NCBI GenBank assembly: GCA_002315235.1
Contig: DCGK01000038.1
Coordinates: 1,863 to 15,758, forward strand
From: Ruminococcus sp. UBA1780
GTDB lineage: Bacteria > Bacillota > Clostridia > Oscillospirales > Ruminococcaceae
Direction: 5' to 3'
DNA: 13,896 nt
A program made the position numbers and the translations under genes. A model generated the notes under the pieces. That model saw only the letters and a program-made list of their open reading frames with translations. It did not search any database and was not told where the DNA came from. Shown here piece after piece: positions 1 to 7,274 of the stretch (within the stretch, counting starts at the first letter, position 1; each line of letters starts with the position of its first letter).

Positions 1-315
1 ATTTAATCAGTGTTTCCTTAAATATCACTTTAACTAAGTATACTGAAAAATAATATAGTTAATTGTTCATATATCGATATATTACCGGAAATCACGCTAT
101 ACAGGCTGCTGAAATTGCCCGTCTGAAAGTTCGGACTGCTGCATTGCAGGGTCGATTTTTATATATACTTCTGATACCATTAAAACAAACGCCCTCCGCA
201 TATCAAATTTAATGATATCGGAGGGTGTCTGTCTGATTTATGCATAGATATAATTTAACCAGGAATGAACTGAAATTATCAGGTATTCAAAATTCTGTGC
301 TGTTATAATCTGTAT
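1..315. other. Gene-free stretch past the operon end
   Basis: This AT-rich stretch lies downstream of the last gene. Apart from the terminator hairpin at 192-225 I see no RNA gene, repeat or convincing coding sequence. The less AT-rich patch at about 85-150 sits in a 48-codon plus-strand reading frame opened by TTG (63-209), with no ribosome binding site and no product I recognise. A small CTGC/GCAG inverted repeat lies near 140-150. The left neighbour is outside the window, so the patch could be the remnant or end of something not visible here. Confidence 0.5.
181..225 (-). terminator. Rho-independent terminator of the operon
   Basis: The arms at 192-205 and 213-225 form a 13-bp stem: a 7-bp CCCTCCG/CGGAGGG base and a 6-bp ATATCA/TGATAT upper part. 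One base is bulged at 199 and the loop is 7 nt (206-212). Read on the minus strand, the stem is followed by CGTTTGTTTTA (191-181), a T-rich tail. It lies about 90 nt after the stop codon of the last gene and fits the end of the leftward transcript. The plus-strand flank (TGTCTGTCTG) is less U-rich, so function in the other direction is doubtful. Confidence 0.85.
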
Positions 316-1542
316 TTATTTCGCAGCAGCTTCTTCAGGTATCTCCGCAAGGCGAATCTGTCTGAGAAGATCATAGCATACAACTGCAATACAGATAAGA
401 TTTACCACAGCAAGGGACTGCATTCTGAACACATCAACAGCAATAAGATAAGGCATATAGATAAGTACCGACAGTACTGTGAGTGTAAGTGTAACCACAG
501 TCTTTTTCGGACTAAGAATACAGTAAACAATTGAAAGTATGTCAATCATAAATCCGTATCTTTCATGCATATGAGGAAGAACATACAGTACAACCATAAG
601 TGTGAACATAGCCGTTGTAATCATAAGCTCACTGTTAAGCTTTATTTTCCTGCAGCAGAAATAGTATGCAACAACGCCGAGAAGCATAAGTGTAAGGAAC
701 ATACCTGCGCCTGATACTTCATTCATGTGATGGCCGGCATATATTGTTTCGTCGAGAAATGTGTACGCGTTAGGATAGTTCAGCGAACCCCACGGATAGT
801 AGTCTGACTGCATTACATAGATAAACAGCCATTCCTTTATGGACCTTCCTGCTATCCATGCCGGGATATGCATTATAATATACATAACCGGTATAAATAC
901 TGCATGCCAGATTTTCACTGTTCTGTTTTTCAGCCACATTATAACATAGAAAGGAAGTATAAACAGTGTCTGAAGCTTGAATGAGAATGCTATTCCGAGA
1001 GCAATAAAGCATTTCATGCTCTTTCCTCTGAAGAAGAAAAGAAGGCTCAGAAGAACAAGTGATGAATAAATAATATCGCACTGACACCAGTAGGCACCGT
1101 TAAGAATTACTGTCGGTGAAAGAAGAACGAAAGCCATTCCGAATACTGATTTGTTCCTGCTTCCTGTCAGCTCGTATACAAGCATAAACATTACCACGGA
1201 CGCAAAATAGTCAAACACTACCGATGCATACTTAAGTGCATACAGCGGATTTTCCGTCAGCGATGCAACTGACATGATATACATATACGGTGACGTGTAA
1301 TTGGAAATCTCCATTCCCAGTGATTTCCACGCTCCGAACATTCTGATGGATTCAATCCATTCTTCAAGAAATCCTGTATAGTCAGCTGACTTTATCGGAA
1401 AAAGTGAATATCTCATAAGAAATGCAAATATCCACAGAACAGCAATAAACAGAATATCAACTTTTCTGAAATTAATTTTTCCGACCGCTAATTCAGCGTT
1501 CAGAAACCTGTCAACAGGACGCTCGTCAGTGTTTTTTTTCAT
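316..1542 (-). CDS. Gpi18-like GT-C family mannosyltransferase (membrane)
   Basis: This is a 408-residue polytopic membrane protein with about nine or ten hydrophobic segments, starting near residue 29. It resembles the Gpi18/PIG-V-related mannosyltransferases (COG5542 type), GT-C enzymes that move a sugar from a polyprenyl-phosphate donor to an acceptor outside the membrane. The signs are an acidic residue in the first external loop (SADYTGF, D54), WCQCDIIY at 152-159 where relatives usually have W-G-Q-C-D-x-x-Y, FSFKLQ at 186-191, and PHMHERYG at 323-330. Acceptor and sugar cannot be read from the sequence. The ATG at 1542 has a strong GGAGG at 1554-1558, 11 nt away, which is slightly long. 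It is the last gene before the terminator and begins 27 nt after the clpE-like gene. The family call is fairly sure; the sugar specificity is not. Confidence 0.7.
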   Translation of the reverse strand: MKKNTDERPVDRFLNAELAVGKINFRKVDILFIAVLWIFAFLMRYSLFPIKSADYTGFLEEWIESIRMFGAWKSLGMEISNYTSPYMYIMSVASLTENPLYALKYASVVFDYFASVVMFMLVYELTGSRNKSVFGMAFVLLSPTVILNGAYWCQCDIIYSSLVLLSLLFFFRGKSMKCFIALGIAFSFKLQTLFILPFYVIMWLKNRTVKIWHAVFIPVMYIIMHIPAWIAGRSIKEWLFIYVMQSDYYPWGSLNYPNAYTFLDETIYAGHHMNEVSGAGMFLTLMLLGVVAYYFCCRKIKLNSELMITTAMFTLMVVLYVLPHMHERYGFMIDILSIVYCILSPKKTVVTLTLTVLSVLIYMPYLIAVDVFRMQSLAVVNLICIAVVCYDLLRQIRLAEIPEEAAAK

Positions 1543-1569
1543 ATTTGTTTTTTCCTCCGGTTCTGCCGA

Positions 1570-3876
1570 TTATTTTTCTATTGAAACCTTTATATCTTCA
1601 CCGTTTTCATCAGCAAAAACGTGAAGACCGCTGATTCTGTCATCAGGGCAGCTGATAATCTCTTCAGCAACCTTGTCCTCAACATTGTCCCTGAGTACTC
1701 TGCGGATATCTCTTGCACCTGATTTTTTACTGTATGCCTTTGAGGCGATAACCTCAGGCACCTTTTCATCCCATGTAAGATCAATAGCCTTTTCTGCCAG
1801 GCTTTCCTTCATTTCATCCATCATAAGTCCGGCAATCTTTGCATAAGACTCTTCTGTAAGCGGATCAAAGGCAACTACCTCATCAATACGGCTGAGGAAT
1901 TCAGGACGTAAAAATTCCTTAAGTCCCTTCATCGCCTTGTCCCTTGAAACAGACTCAGCTGTTTTGTTGAAGCCCACGCCTGCTGATCTGTCAGATGAAC
2001 CCGCATTTGAAGTCATTGCGATAATTGTGTTTTCAAAGTTTACCGAACGGCCCTGTGAATCATCGAGCTTTCCTTCGTCAAGAATCTGAAGAAGGATGTT
2101 CATAACATCAGGATGTGCCTTTTCTATTTCATCAAAAAGGATTACTGAATATGGCTGTCTTCTTACCTTTTCAGTAAGCTGTCCTGCCTCATTGTAGCCT
2201 ACATATCCCGGAGGTGAGCCGATGAGCTTTGAAACCGCATGCTTTTCCATGAATTCAGTCATGTCAAATCTGATAAGCGGGTCTGTTGAATCAAACATCT
2301 CTGAAGCGAGAACCTTGACAAGCTCAGTCTTTCCGACACCTGTAGGTCCGACAAATATAAATGATGCCGGTCTGCGTCTCTTTGAAAGCTGTACCCTCTT
2401 TCTTCTGATTGCCTTTGCAAGTACGGAAACAGCTTCATCCTGACCGATAATTTTCTTCTTAAGGTTTTCCTCAAGCTTTGCAATCTTCTGAAGCTCAGGC
2501 CCGACAACCTTGTTTGCCGGAATACCTGTCCAGAGCTCTATTACCCTTGCGATATGCTCCTCGGTAACGAATACCTTGTCCTTCTGCTTTTCAGCATACT
2601 CAAGCTCTTCCTCTGCTCTGATAATATCAGCCTTTACTGTGGCAAGCTTTTCGAAGTCAACCTCTTCAGCTTCTTCTATTTCGGAAGATTTTTCAACGAG
2701 AGCCTCAAGCTCAGCATTCTTTTTATCGTATTCAGCAAGTGCGCTGCTTTCAATTGCAGTACACGCACAGCCTTCATCAAGAAGGTCAATAGCCTTGTCC
2801 GGGAGAAATCTGTCATTAATGTATCTTTCCGAAAGAACAGCACACATTCTGAGAAGCTCATCACTTACCCTGACTCTGTGGAATTCCTCATAGTGGGTTC
2901 TTATACCCTTAAGAATTTCAACCGTTTCCTCGATTGTAGGCTCATTTACAGTAACCGGCTGGAAACGTCTCTCAAGAGCACTGTCCTTTTCAATGTATTT
3001 TCTGTATTCAGCAAATGTTGTTGCACCTATAACCTGAACCTCACCTCTTGAAAGAGCAGGCTTGAGGATGTTTGCAGCATTCATTGAACCTTCTGAATCA
3101 CCTGCACCGACAAGATTGTGAACCTCATCGATGAAAAGAATTATGTTGCCTTCTGACTTAACCTCGTCAACAAGGCCCTTTACACGGCTCTCAAACTGTC
3201 CTCTGAACTGTGTACCGGCAACAAGTGCTGTAAGATCAAGAAGATAGACTCTCTTGTCCCTGAGGTTAAAAGGAATGTCACCTGTTTTGATGCGCTGGGC
3301 AATACCTTCGGCAATAGCTGTTTTACCTACACCTGGCTCACCTATAAGACATGGATTGTTCTTGGTTCTTCTTGAAAGAATCTGTACAACACGTGAAATC
3401 TCTCTGTCTCTTCCGATAATATTGTCAATCTTTCCCTCCTCAGCCTTTTTACTGAGGTTTGTACAGTAGTTTTCAAGAAACTTGAGTTTCTTTTCCTTCT
3501 TCTTTGAGTCACCCTTTTTCTTTGAATCGGCTTTGTCAAATGCGCCTCCGAAAAGTGAACCGAATCCGCCCTTGCCGCTTTTAGGATCTGAAGCACCGTT
3601 TATCATATCCTGAATAAACGGCGGAAGAAGAGTGCTTGAACCGCCAGGCTCAAACGAATCCCCGTCAACAAGCTCCATCATCTGCTCGGAAAGTGAATCA
3701 ATTTCCTCATCTGTAATTCCAAGCTGTTCCATGTAGTCCTTAACCTGAGGAATTTTCATCTCTCTGGCACAGTACATGCACAGTCCTTCATTTTTCTGTG
3801 TGTCGCCGCTCATAGCTGTAATGAAAACTACGGCCGGTCTTTTTTTACATCTGCTGCATAAAATCATATTTTCCAC
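1570..3876 (-). CDS. clpE: ClpE-like AAA+ unfoldase with N-terminal zinc finger
   Basis: This two-ring Hsp100 ATPase of 768 residues is expected to unfold substrates and feed them to ClpP in the cytoplasm. The N-terminus carries a four-cysteine zinc motif (C7-x2-C10 and C33-x2-C36) in place of the ClpC-type N-domain repeats, as in ClpE. A Gly-rich, then Lys-rich linker follows (about 78-132). AAA-1 has GEPGVGKT (179-186), ILFIDE (246-251) and pore loop GTQFRG (221-226), with Phe where Tyr is usual. A short middle domain (about 375-435) contains a UVR-like helix, DFEKLATVKADI. AAA-2 has GPTGVGKT (510-517), VILFDE (578-583), GSPPGYVGY (553-561) and VGF at 634-636, the usual ClpP-docking tripeptide. 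The GTG at 3876 has AAAGGA about 7 nt upstream; an ATG three codons later is possible. It starts 23 nt after cvpA. No paired CtsR heptads precede it, so it probably depends on the operon promoter. Confidence 0.85.
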   Translation of the reverse strand: MENMILCSRCKKRPAVVFITAMSGDTQKNEGLCMYCAREMKIPQVKDYMEQLGITDEEIDSLSEQMMELVDGDSFEPGGSSTLLPPFIQDMINGASDPKSGKGGFGSLFGGAFDKADSKKKGDSKKKEKKLKFLENYCTNLSKKAEEGKIDNIIGRDREISRVVQILSRRTKNNPCLIGEPGVGKTAIAEGIAQRIKTGDIPFNLRDKRVYLLDLTALVAGTQFRGQFESRVKGLVDEVKSEGNIILFIDEVHNLVGAGDSEGSMNAANILKPALSRGEVQVIGATTFAEYRKYIEKDSALERRFQPVTVNEPTIEETVEILKGIRTHYEEFHRVRVSDELLRMCAVLSERYINDRFLPDKAIDLLDEGCACTAIESSALAEYDKKNAELEALVEKSSEIEEAEEVDFEKLATVKADIIRAEEELEYAEKQKDKVFVTEEHIARVIELWTGIPANKVVGPELQKIAKLEENLKKKIIGQDEAVSVLAKAIRRKRVQLSKRRRPASFIFVGPTGVGKTELVKVLASEMFDSTDPLIRFDMTEFMEKHAVSKLIGSPPGYVGYNEAGQLTEKVRRQPYSVILFDEIEKAHPDVMNILLQILDEGKLDDSQGRSVNFENTIIAMTSNAGSSDRSAGVGFNKTAESVSRDKAMKGLKEFLRPEFLSRIDEVVAFDPLTEESYAKIAGLMMDEMKESLAEKAIDLTWDEKVPEVIASKAYSKKSGARDIRRVLRDNVEDKVAEEIISCPDDRISGLHVFADENGEDIKVSIEK

Positions 3877-3899
3877 CGAATATCCTTTTCTTTCTGTTC

Positions 3900-4808
3900 C
3901 TAAATTCGTGCGCCCGGCATGAATTTATTAATGCTGTATAAAAATTTAAATACGTATGAACTGTTAAGTGTCTGCTCATCCATGATATTTTCAACCTGAA
4001 TACCGGAATAAACAACTATCTTCACAAGCATTGCGAATATTGTGAGAAAAACAAGTCCGTTTACAATCTCAATAAGAACGCCGGCAAGCGAATCACCTAT
4101 ACCGTTCGGATCGACCTCCCTGTTTTTGTAAACAATTGCAAAAATGATACCTGTGATAATAAGAACCACCGCTGAAAAGACAACAAAAGAGCAGATTTTT
4201 ACAAATACAAACAGCTCATCATGAATGCATGTATTTGCAATATACGAAGCTGCATCGCTGCGGTCTTTATAAAGCCTGTTCAGTATTATGAATGTTTCCT
4301 CCCTGTCTGTCTCATCAAGCTGGTCAAAGTATTTTCCTGCACACGGAGGGAGCTTTTCGGAAATATCAGCCTGAAGATCATCAGTAATTATTTTCCTGAG
4401 TGCTGTATAGCATACCCCTGTATCAACCTTATCGCCTACTCCAGAGGTTCTGTCAATAAGCTTCCAGAATTTTTCATCCATCTGTTTTTCAGAGCCGAGA
4501 ACTCCTTCCATTTCCTTGTCAGTCACTTCACCGATAAGCGTAAGCTCTTCGTAGTGCCTGTTAAATGAAGTTTCAAGATCAAACTTTTTAACTGTTTCCT
4601 CAAGCTGAAGCTGAACTGAATCTTCAATCATGTTTTCATAAAAATATCCCGAAATAACGCCTGAAGAAAAAAACACAACAGCAACAAGCCCAAGATTAAC
4701 AAGAATAGGAATTATAAGCCTTGAAAAACCTTTCCTGAATCCCTGCACAAGAAATCCTATAAGCAGCACTCCTGCTATGGCATCAAAAAGCCAGTTAAAT
4801 ATATTCAT
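3900..4808 (-). CDS. CvpA-like membrane protein with a long external insert
   Basis: This 302-residue integral membrane protein has four predicted helices, at about 5-22, 31-57, 201-227 and 241-268. The first helix pair, with QGFRKGFSR between them, and the last pair (GIGDSLAGVLIEIVNGLVF) resemble the CvpA family, whose E. coli founder is linked to colicin V export. The family's molecular role is not settled. Typical CvpA proteins are about 160-180 residues; this one carries some 140 extra residues between helices 2 and 3. The positive residues lie in the loops between helices 1-2 and 3-4, so the insert is predicted to face outside. It contains cysteines 133, 156 and 194. The ATG at 4808 has AGAGGTG about 8 nt upstream. 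It follows the DUF5711-like gene by 17 nt, and both proteins are predicted to expose large external domains. Confidence 0.65.
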   Translation of the reverse strand: MNIFNWLFDAIAGVLLIGFLVQGFRKGFSRLIIPILVNLGLVAVVFFSSGVISGYFYENMIEDSVQLQLEETVKKFDLETSFNRHYEELTLIGEVTDKEMEGVLGSEKQMDEKFWKLIDRTSGVGDKVDTGVCYTALRKIITDDLQADISEKLPPCAGKYFDQLDETDREETFIILNRLYKDRSDAASYIANTCIHDELFVFVKICSFVVFSAVVLIITGIIFAIVYKNREVDPNGIGDSLAGVLIEIVNGLVFLTIFAMLVKIVVYSGIQVENIMDEQTLNSSYVFKFLYSINKFMPGARI

Positions 4809-4825
4809 TACTTTACACCTCTTGA

Positions 4826-5980
4826 TTAAAATTCAATTTTTTCAATCTTTTTATGTCCCTCAAGGAAAATGAATTTTCCTGATTTTACGAAATTCCTGAA
4901 TGGTTCCGCAAGCTCGGAAGCCTTTATTGTTTTTCCGCTGTAGTCATAAGCATCAATCATTGTCTCGGCAAGCAGATAGAAGCAGTCATTGTATGCAAGA
5001 ACGTGACTGAACTTGTCGTTTGCCCTGACCTCAGTTGTTTCACCCAGAGCCGGATCCCTTATAACTGAAACTGTTGTGCTCTTTCTTTCCTTGTTTTCAA
5101 AAATCATAACGGCTGACGTCCCTGAATAAGATGTATCAATCAGGTTTCCCGGATACTGATAGGACATAATTTCCTGTCCGGCACTGCTGTAAAATGTGCA
5201 CATGCTGTCACCGAAAAGTACTATATCATCTGAAGGTGATACCTTTACCGAAACAGGACATGTCTGAATTTCGGAAACAGACCAGTTTATTCCGTCGCTG
5301 TTAAAATCAACGGATCTTATCTCTGATACAATATGTCCCTCTGAAACATTCAGGGAAACTATATAGCATCCTGTACTGTCATTTCTGAAAACAACGTCGG
5401 TAACTCTTTCAGTACATCCTCTGAAATAAATTTCATTTCCTGAATTGTCGTATACGTGAATTTCGCAGACATACTGGTCTGACTCGGTTACAACCGCCGT
5501 ATACCCCTTGCTGCTGACTGATGCAGTATAAATGGTGCTGTCTGTTCTCTTCTCATACATAAGGCCTCTTCTGGAGTCAACTCTTATACCGCAGCCGTTG
5601 TGCTCATAGATAAGTGTTCTGGTACCGCTGCTTTTCAGCATTGGATTTGCATATGTATGAGGTATTATCTCATTTGCTTCCCCTGACAGTGAATAACGGT
5701 AAATTCTTGTGTCTGTAAGAACAATTATACCGCCTTCAGCCGCACAGGTTTTGTAGTTTGTATTGTTTGACACTCTCAGAGGAAATGATCCCGTGGATAT
5801 TTCATCATCTGTATAGCCCGAATTGTCAATTTTGAAATTCGGCATCCACCTTTCCTTTGAAATATAGAGACCCAGAACAACGGCAACAATCACTATGAAG
5901 CCTATAAACTTCTGCGTGTTCCGCCTTTTCTTTTTCTGTTTTCTTATCTCTGAGGGGGTTTTTTTATTTTTCTCTTCCAT
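4826..5980 (-). CDS. DUF5711-like membrane-anchored beta-propeller protein
   Basis: A 384-residue protein with a basic N-terminus (KQKKKRR), one membrane segment at about 25-41 and a soluble C-terminal part. That part repeats short beta-strand blades with tryptophan-poor, WD40/PQQ-like spacing (for example GGIIVLTDTRIYRYSLSG at 83-100 and YVCEIHVYDNSGNEIY at 170-185). The layout, including the TYANPMLKSSG stretch near 109-119, matches what I recall of DUF5711 proteins of Clostridia, whose function is unknown. The basic N-terminus implies that the propeller faces outside. The ATG at 5980 is chosen because GGAGGT lies just before it (5984-5989); the open frame continues upstream into truA but without a better start. 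It begins 16 nt after truA and is followed by the CvpA-like gene, which suggests a shared envelope role (inference). Confidence 0.65.
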   Translation of the reverse strand: MEEKNKKTPSEIRKQKKKRRNTQKFIGFIVIVAVVLGLYISKERWMPNFKIDNSGYTDDEISTGSFPLRVSNNTNYKTCAAEGGIIVLTDTRIYRYSLSGEANEIIPHTYANPMLKSSGTRTLIYEHNGCGIRVDSRRGLMYEKRTDSTIYTASVSSKGYTAVVTESDQYVCEIHVYDNSGNEIYFRGCTERVTDVVFRNDSTGCYIVSLNVSEGHIVSEIRSVDFNSDGINWSVSEIQTCPVSVKVSPSDDIVLFGDSMCTFYSSAGQEIMSYQYPGNLIDTSYSGTSAVMIFENKERKSTTVSVIRDPALGETTEVRANDKFSHVLAYNDCFYLLAETMIDAYDYSGKTIKASELAEPFRNFVKSGKFIFLEGHKKIEKIEF

Positions 5981-5983
5981 TTT

Positions 5984-5989
5984 ACCTCC
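5984..5989 (-). promoter_or_regulatory. Ribosome binding site fixing the DUF5711-like start
   Basis: GGAGGT on the minus strand sits 3 nt before the ATG at 5980. It decides this start over the upstream in-frame ATG at 6112, which lies inside truA. Confidence 0.75.
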
Positions 5990-5996
5990 GTAAAAC

Positions 5997-6731
5997 TCAG
6001 TAAAATACACGGTTAAGATACAGTCCGTGTGCCTGAGCCGTCTTTCCGGCACAGGTTCTGTCTGATTTTTCCATAATCGCCGGAATATCCTCAGGTCGTA
6101 TCTTACCTTCATTTACCCAGAGCAGGGTTCCGACAATAATTCTTACCATATTGTACAGAAATCCGTCTCCGCTGATAGTGACCGTAACCAGATCACCGCT
6201 TCTGTCAATACTCAGGCTGCGAACTGTTCTTACGGTATTTGCCTTTTCAGAGGCCTGTGAACAGAAGCTGCTGAAATCATGCGTACCTACAAAATATGAA
6301 GCAGCCTCACGCATCAGGTCAAGATCCATTTTTCTCCGGTAGTGATACTGAAGGTCCTCCGCAAACGGATTGCGGCATTCACTGTTATGAATAAGGTAAA
6401 CATACTCCTTGCCCCTGCAGGAATACCTTGCATGAAAATCCTCCTCAGCCTCCTCGCATGAAAGAAGCGATATATCCGAAGGAAGATACCCGTTCACACC
6501 TCTTACGAAGTTGCGGACAGGAATCTCACGGTCTGTCTTAACTGAAAAGCAGTACTGATTTGCGTGGACACCTGTGTCCGTTCTGGAGCATCCTGTTATT
6601 TCCGTCGGTGTATTAAGAACACGTGAAACACATTTTTCCACTGTCTCCTGAACAGTTACCGCATTGTCCTGACGCTGGTAGCCGTGGTAAGCGGTTCCCC
6701 TGTACGCCATTATTACCTTTAAATTTCTCAA
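5997..6731 (-). CDS. truA: tRNA pseudouridine(38-40) synthase TruA
   Basis: TruA converts uridines 38-40 of the tRNA anticodon arm to pseudouridine. The 244-residue product matches the usual TruA length. It has the catalytic motif RTDTGVHA at 50-57 (nucleophile D52), YHGYQRQ at 15-21, GTHDFSSFC at 149-157, DGFLYNMVRIIVG at 189-201 and a C-terminal AHGLYL. I place the start at the TTG at 6731, 10 nt after the preceding stop, because it keeps the first beta strand (LKVIMAYRG) that the family needs. Its Shine-Dalgarno is weak (GTGAGA). The ATG at 6710, preceded by AAAGG, would remove that strand. The frame is open further upstream but overlaps the previous gene. The location next to ecfA1-ecfA2-ecfT is common in Firmicutes, but rplM and rpsI, which often follow truA, are absent here. 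Confidence 0.92.
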   Translation of the reverse strand: MRNLKVIMAYRGTAYHGYQRQDNAVTVQETVEKCVSRVLNTPTEITGCSRTDTGVHANQYCFSVKTDREIPVRNFVRGVNGYLPSDISLLSCEEAEEDFHARYSCRGKEYVYLIHNSECRNPFAEDLQYHYRRKMDLDLMREAASYFVGTHDFSSFCSQASEKANTVRTVRSLSIDRSGDLVTVTISGDGFLYNMVRIIVGTLLWVNEGKIRPEDIPAIMEKSDRTCAGKTAQAHGLYLNRVFY

Positions 6732-6741
6732 ATCAAAAATC

Positions 6742-7260
6742 TCACTTTGTATTATTCTGTTTTTCTTCCATCTGAGTTTTGTATTTTGCCATAGTTGCCT
6801 GAAGCTCAGACAGAGCTCTGCCTTTTTTGTTTCTGCCCTTGTCTCCAAGCATGCCTGAAACCATTGCAAGAGCCTGTTCACGTGATATTGTTCTCTGAGG
6901 CTGCTCTGTTTCAGGTTCTGAAGCTGACGGAGCTTCCTGTGCCTTCTGTTCAGATTTCTCCTGCTCTGCGGAATTACCGCCGGCTTCTTCCTCCTCAGGA
7001 AGTTCCTCCATAACGTCAGCCGCCTTTACATCAGCAAACGGATCCTCGGATATTTTTCTTGCAAGAGCAATCCTCTCATCATCGGTAAGTGCTCTCTTAG
7101 GCTTGTCGCTTTTTCCGTAGGCTTCACGCAGGGAATTGTAGAATTTTTCATCCGACAGCGAATCATGCGTGTTATTTTCTATTCTGTGAATAAGCTGAAA
7201 CACCGCAAAAACAGGTATGCCTATCAGCATAATAAGGCAGATAACAAGCATTGTTCTCAA
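6742..7260 (-). CDS. Small membrane-anchored acidic hypothetical protein
   Basis: I do not recognise this 172-residue protein. It has one hydrophobic segment at about 4-24, no lipobox cysteine, a short charged region (30-80), a low-complexity stretch rich in Glu, Ala, Gln and Ser (about 83-123), and a lysine-rich C-terminus (124-172) that looks helical. The build suggests a membrane-tethered protein with a disordered middle; whether the soluble part faces in or out is unclear. The TTG at 7260 is preferred because GAGGTG lies 8 nt upstream; the ATG at 7251 would be 17 nt away. It begins 12 nt after ecfT and ends 10 nt before truA, and so interrupts a gene pair that is usually adjacent. It could be an accessory to the transporter or just a lineage-specific insert. 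Confidence 0.7.
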   Translation of the reverse strand: MRTMLVICLIMLIGIPVFAVFQLIHRIENNTHDSLSDEKFYNSLREAYGKSDKPKRALTDDERIALARKISEDPFADVKAADVMEELPEEEEAGGNSAEQEKSEQKAQEAPSASEPETEQPQRTISREQALAMVSGMLGDKGRNKKGRALSELQATMAKYKTQMEEKQNNTK

Positions 7261-7268
7261 AAAACATA

Positions 7269-7274
7269 CACCTC
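7269..7274 (-). promoter_or_regulatory. Ribosome binding site favouring a TTG start at 7260
   Basis: GAGGTG on the minus strand overlaps the ecfT stop codon and lies 8 nt before the TTG. The first in-frame ATG is 17 nt away, too far for this site. Confidence 0.6.

Noticed and set aside
2510..3051. Plus-strand open frames of 127 and 165 codons inside the clpE-like gene
   Set aside because: They overlap each other and a fully conserved AAA+ coding region, and their Ser- and Phe-rich composition is that expected of antisense frames.
4322..4330. A GGTCAAAG heptamer resembling half of a CtsR box
   Set aside because: CtsR needs two tandem heptads; only one is present, and it lies inside cvpA far from the clpE-like start.
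5981..6112. Longer DUF5711-like product starting at the ATG at 6112
   Set aside because: The extension overlaps the conserved truA C-terminus, whereas GGAGGT lies immediately before the ATG at 5980.
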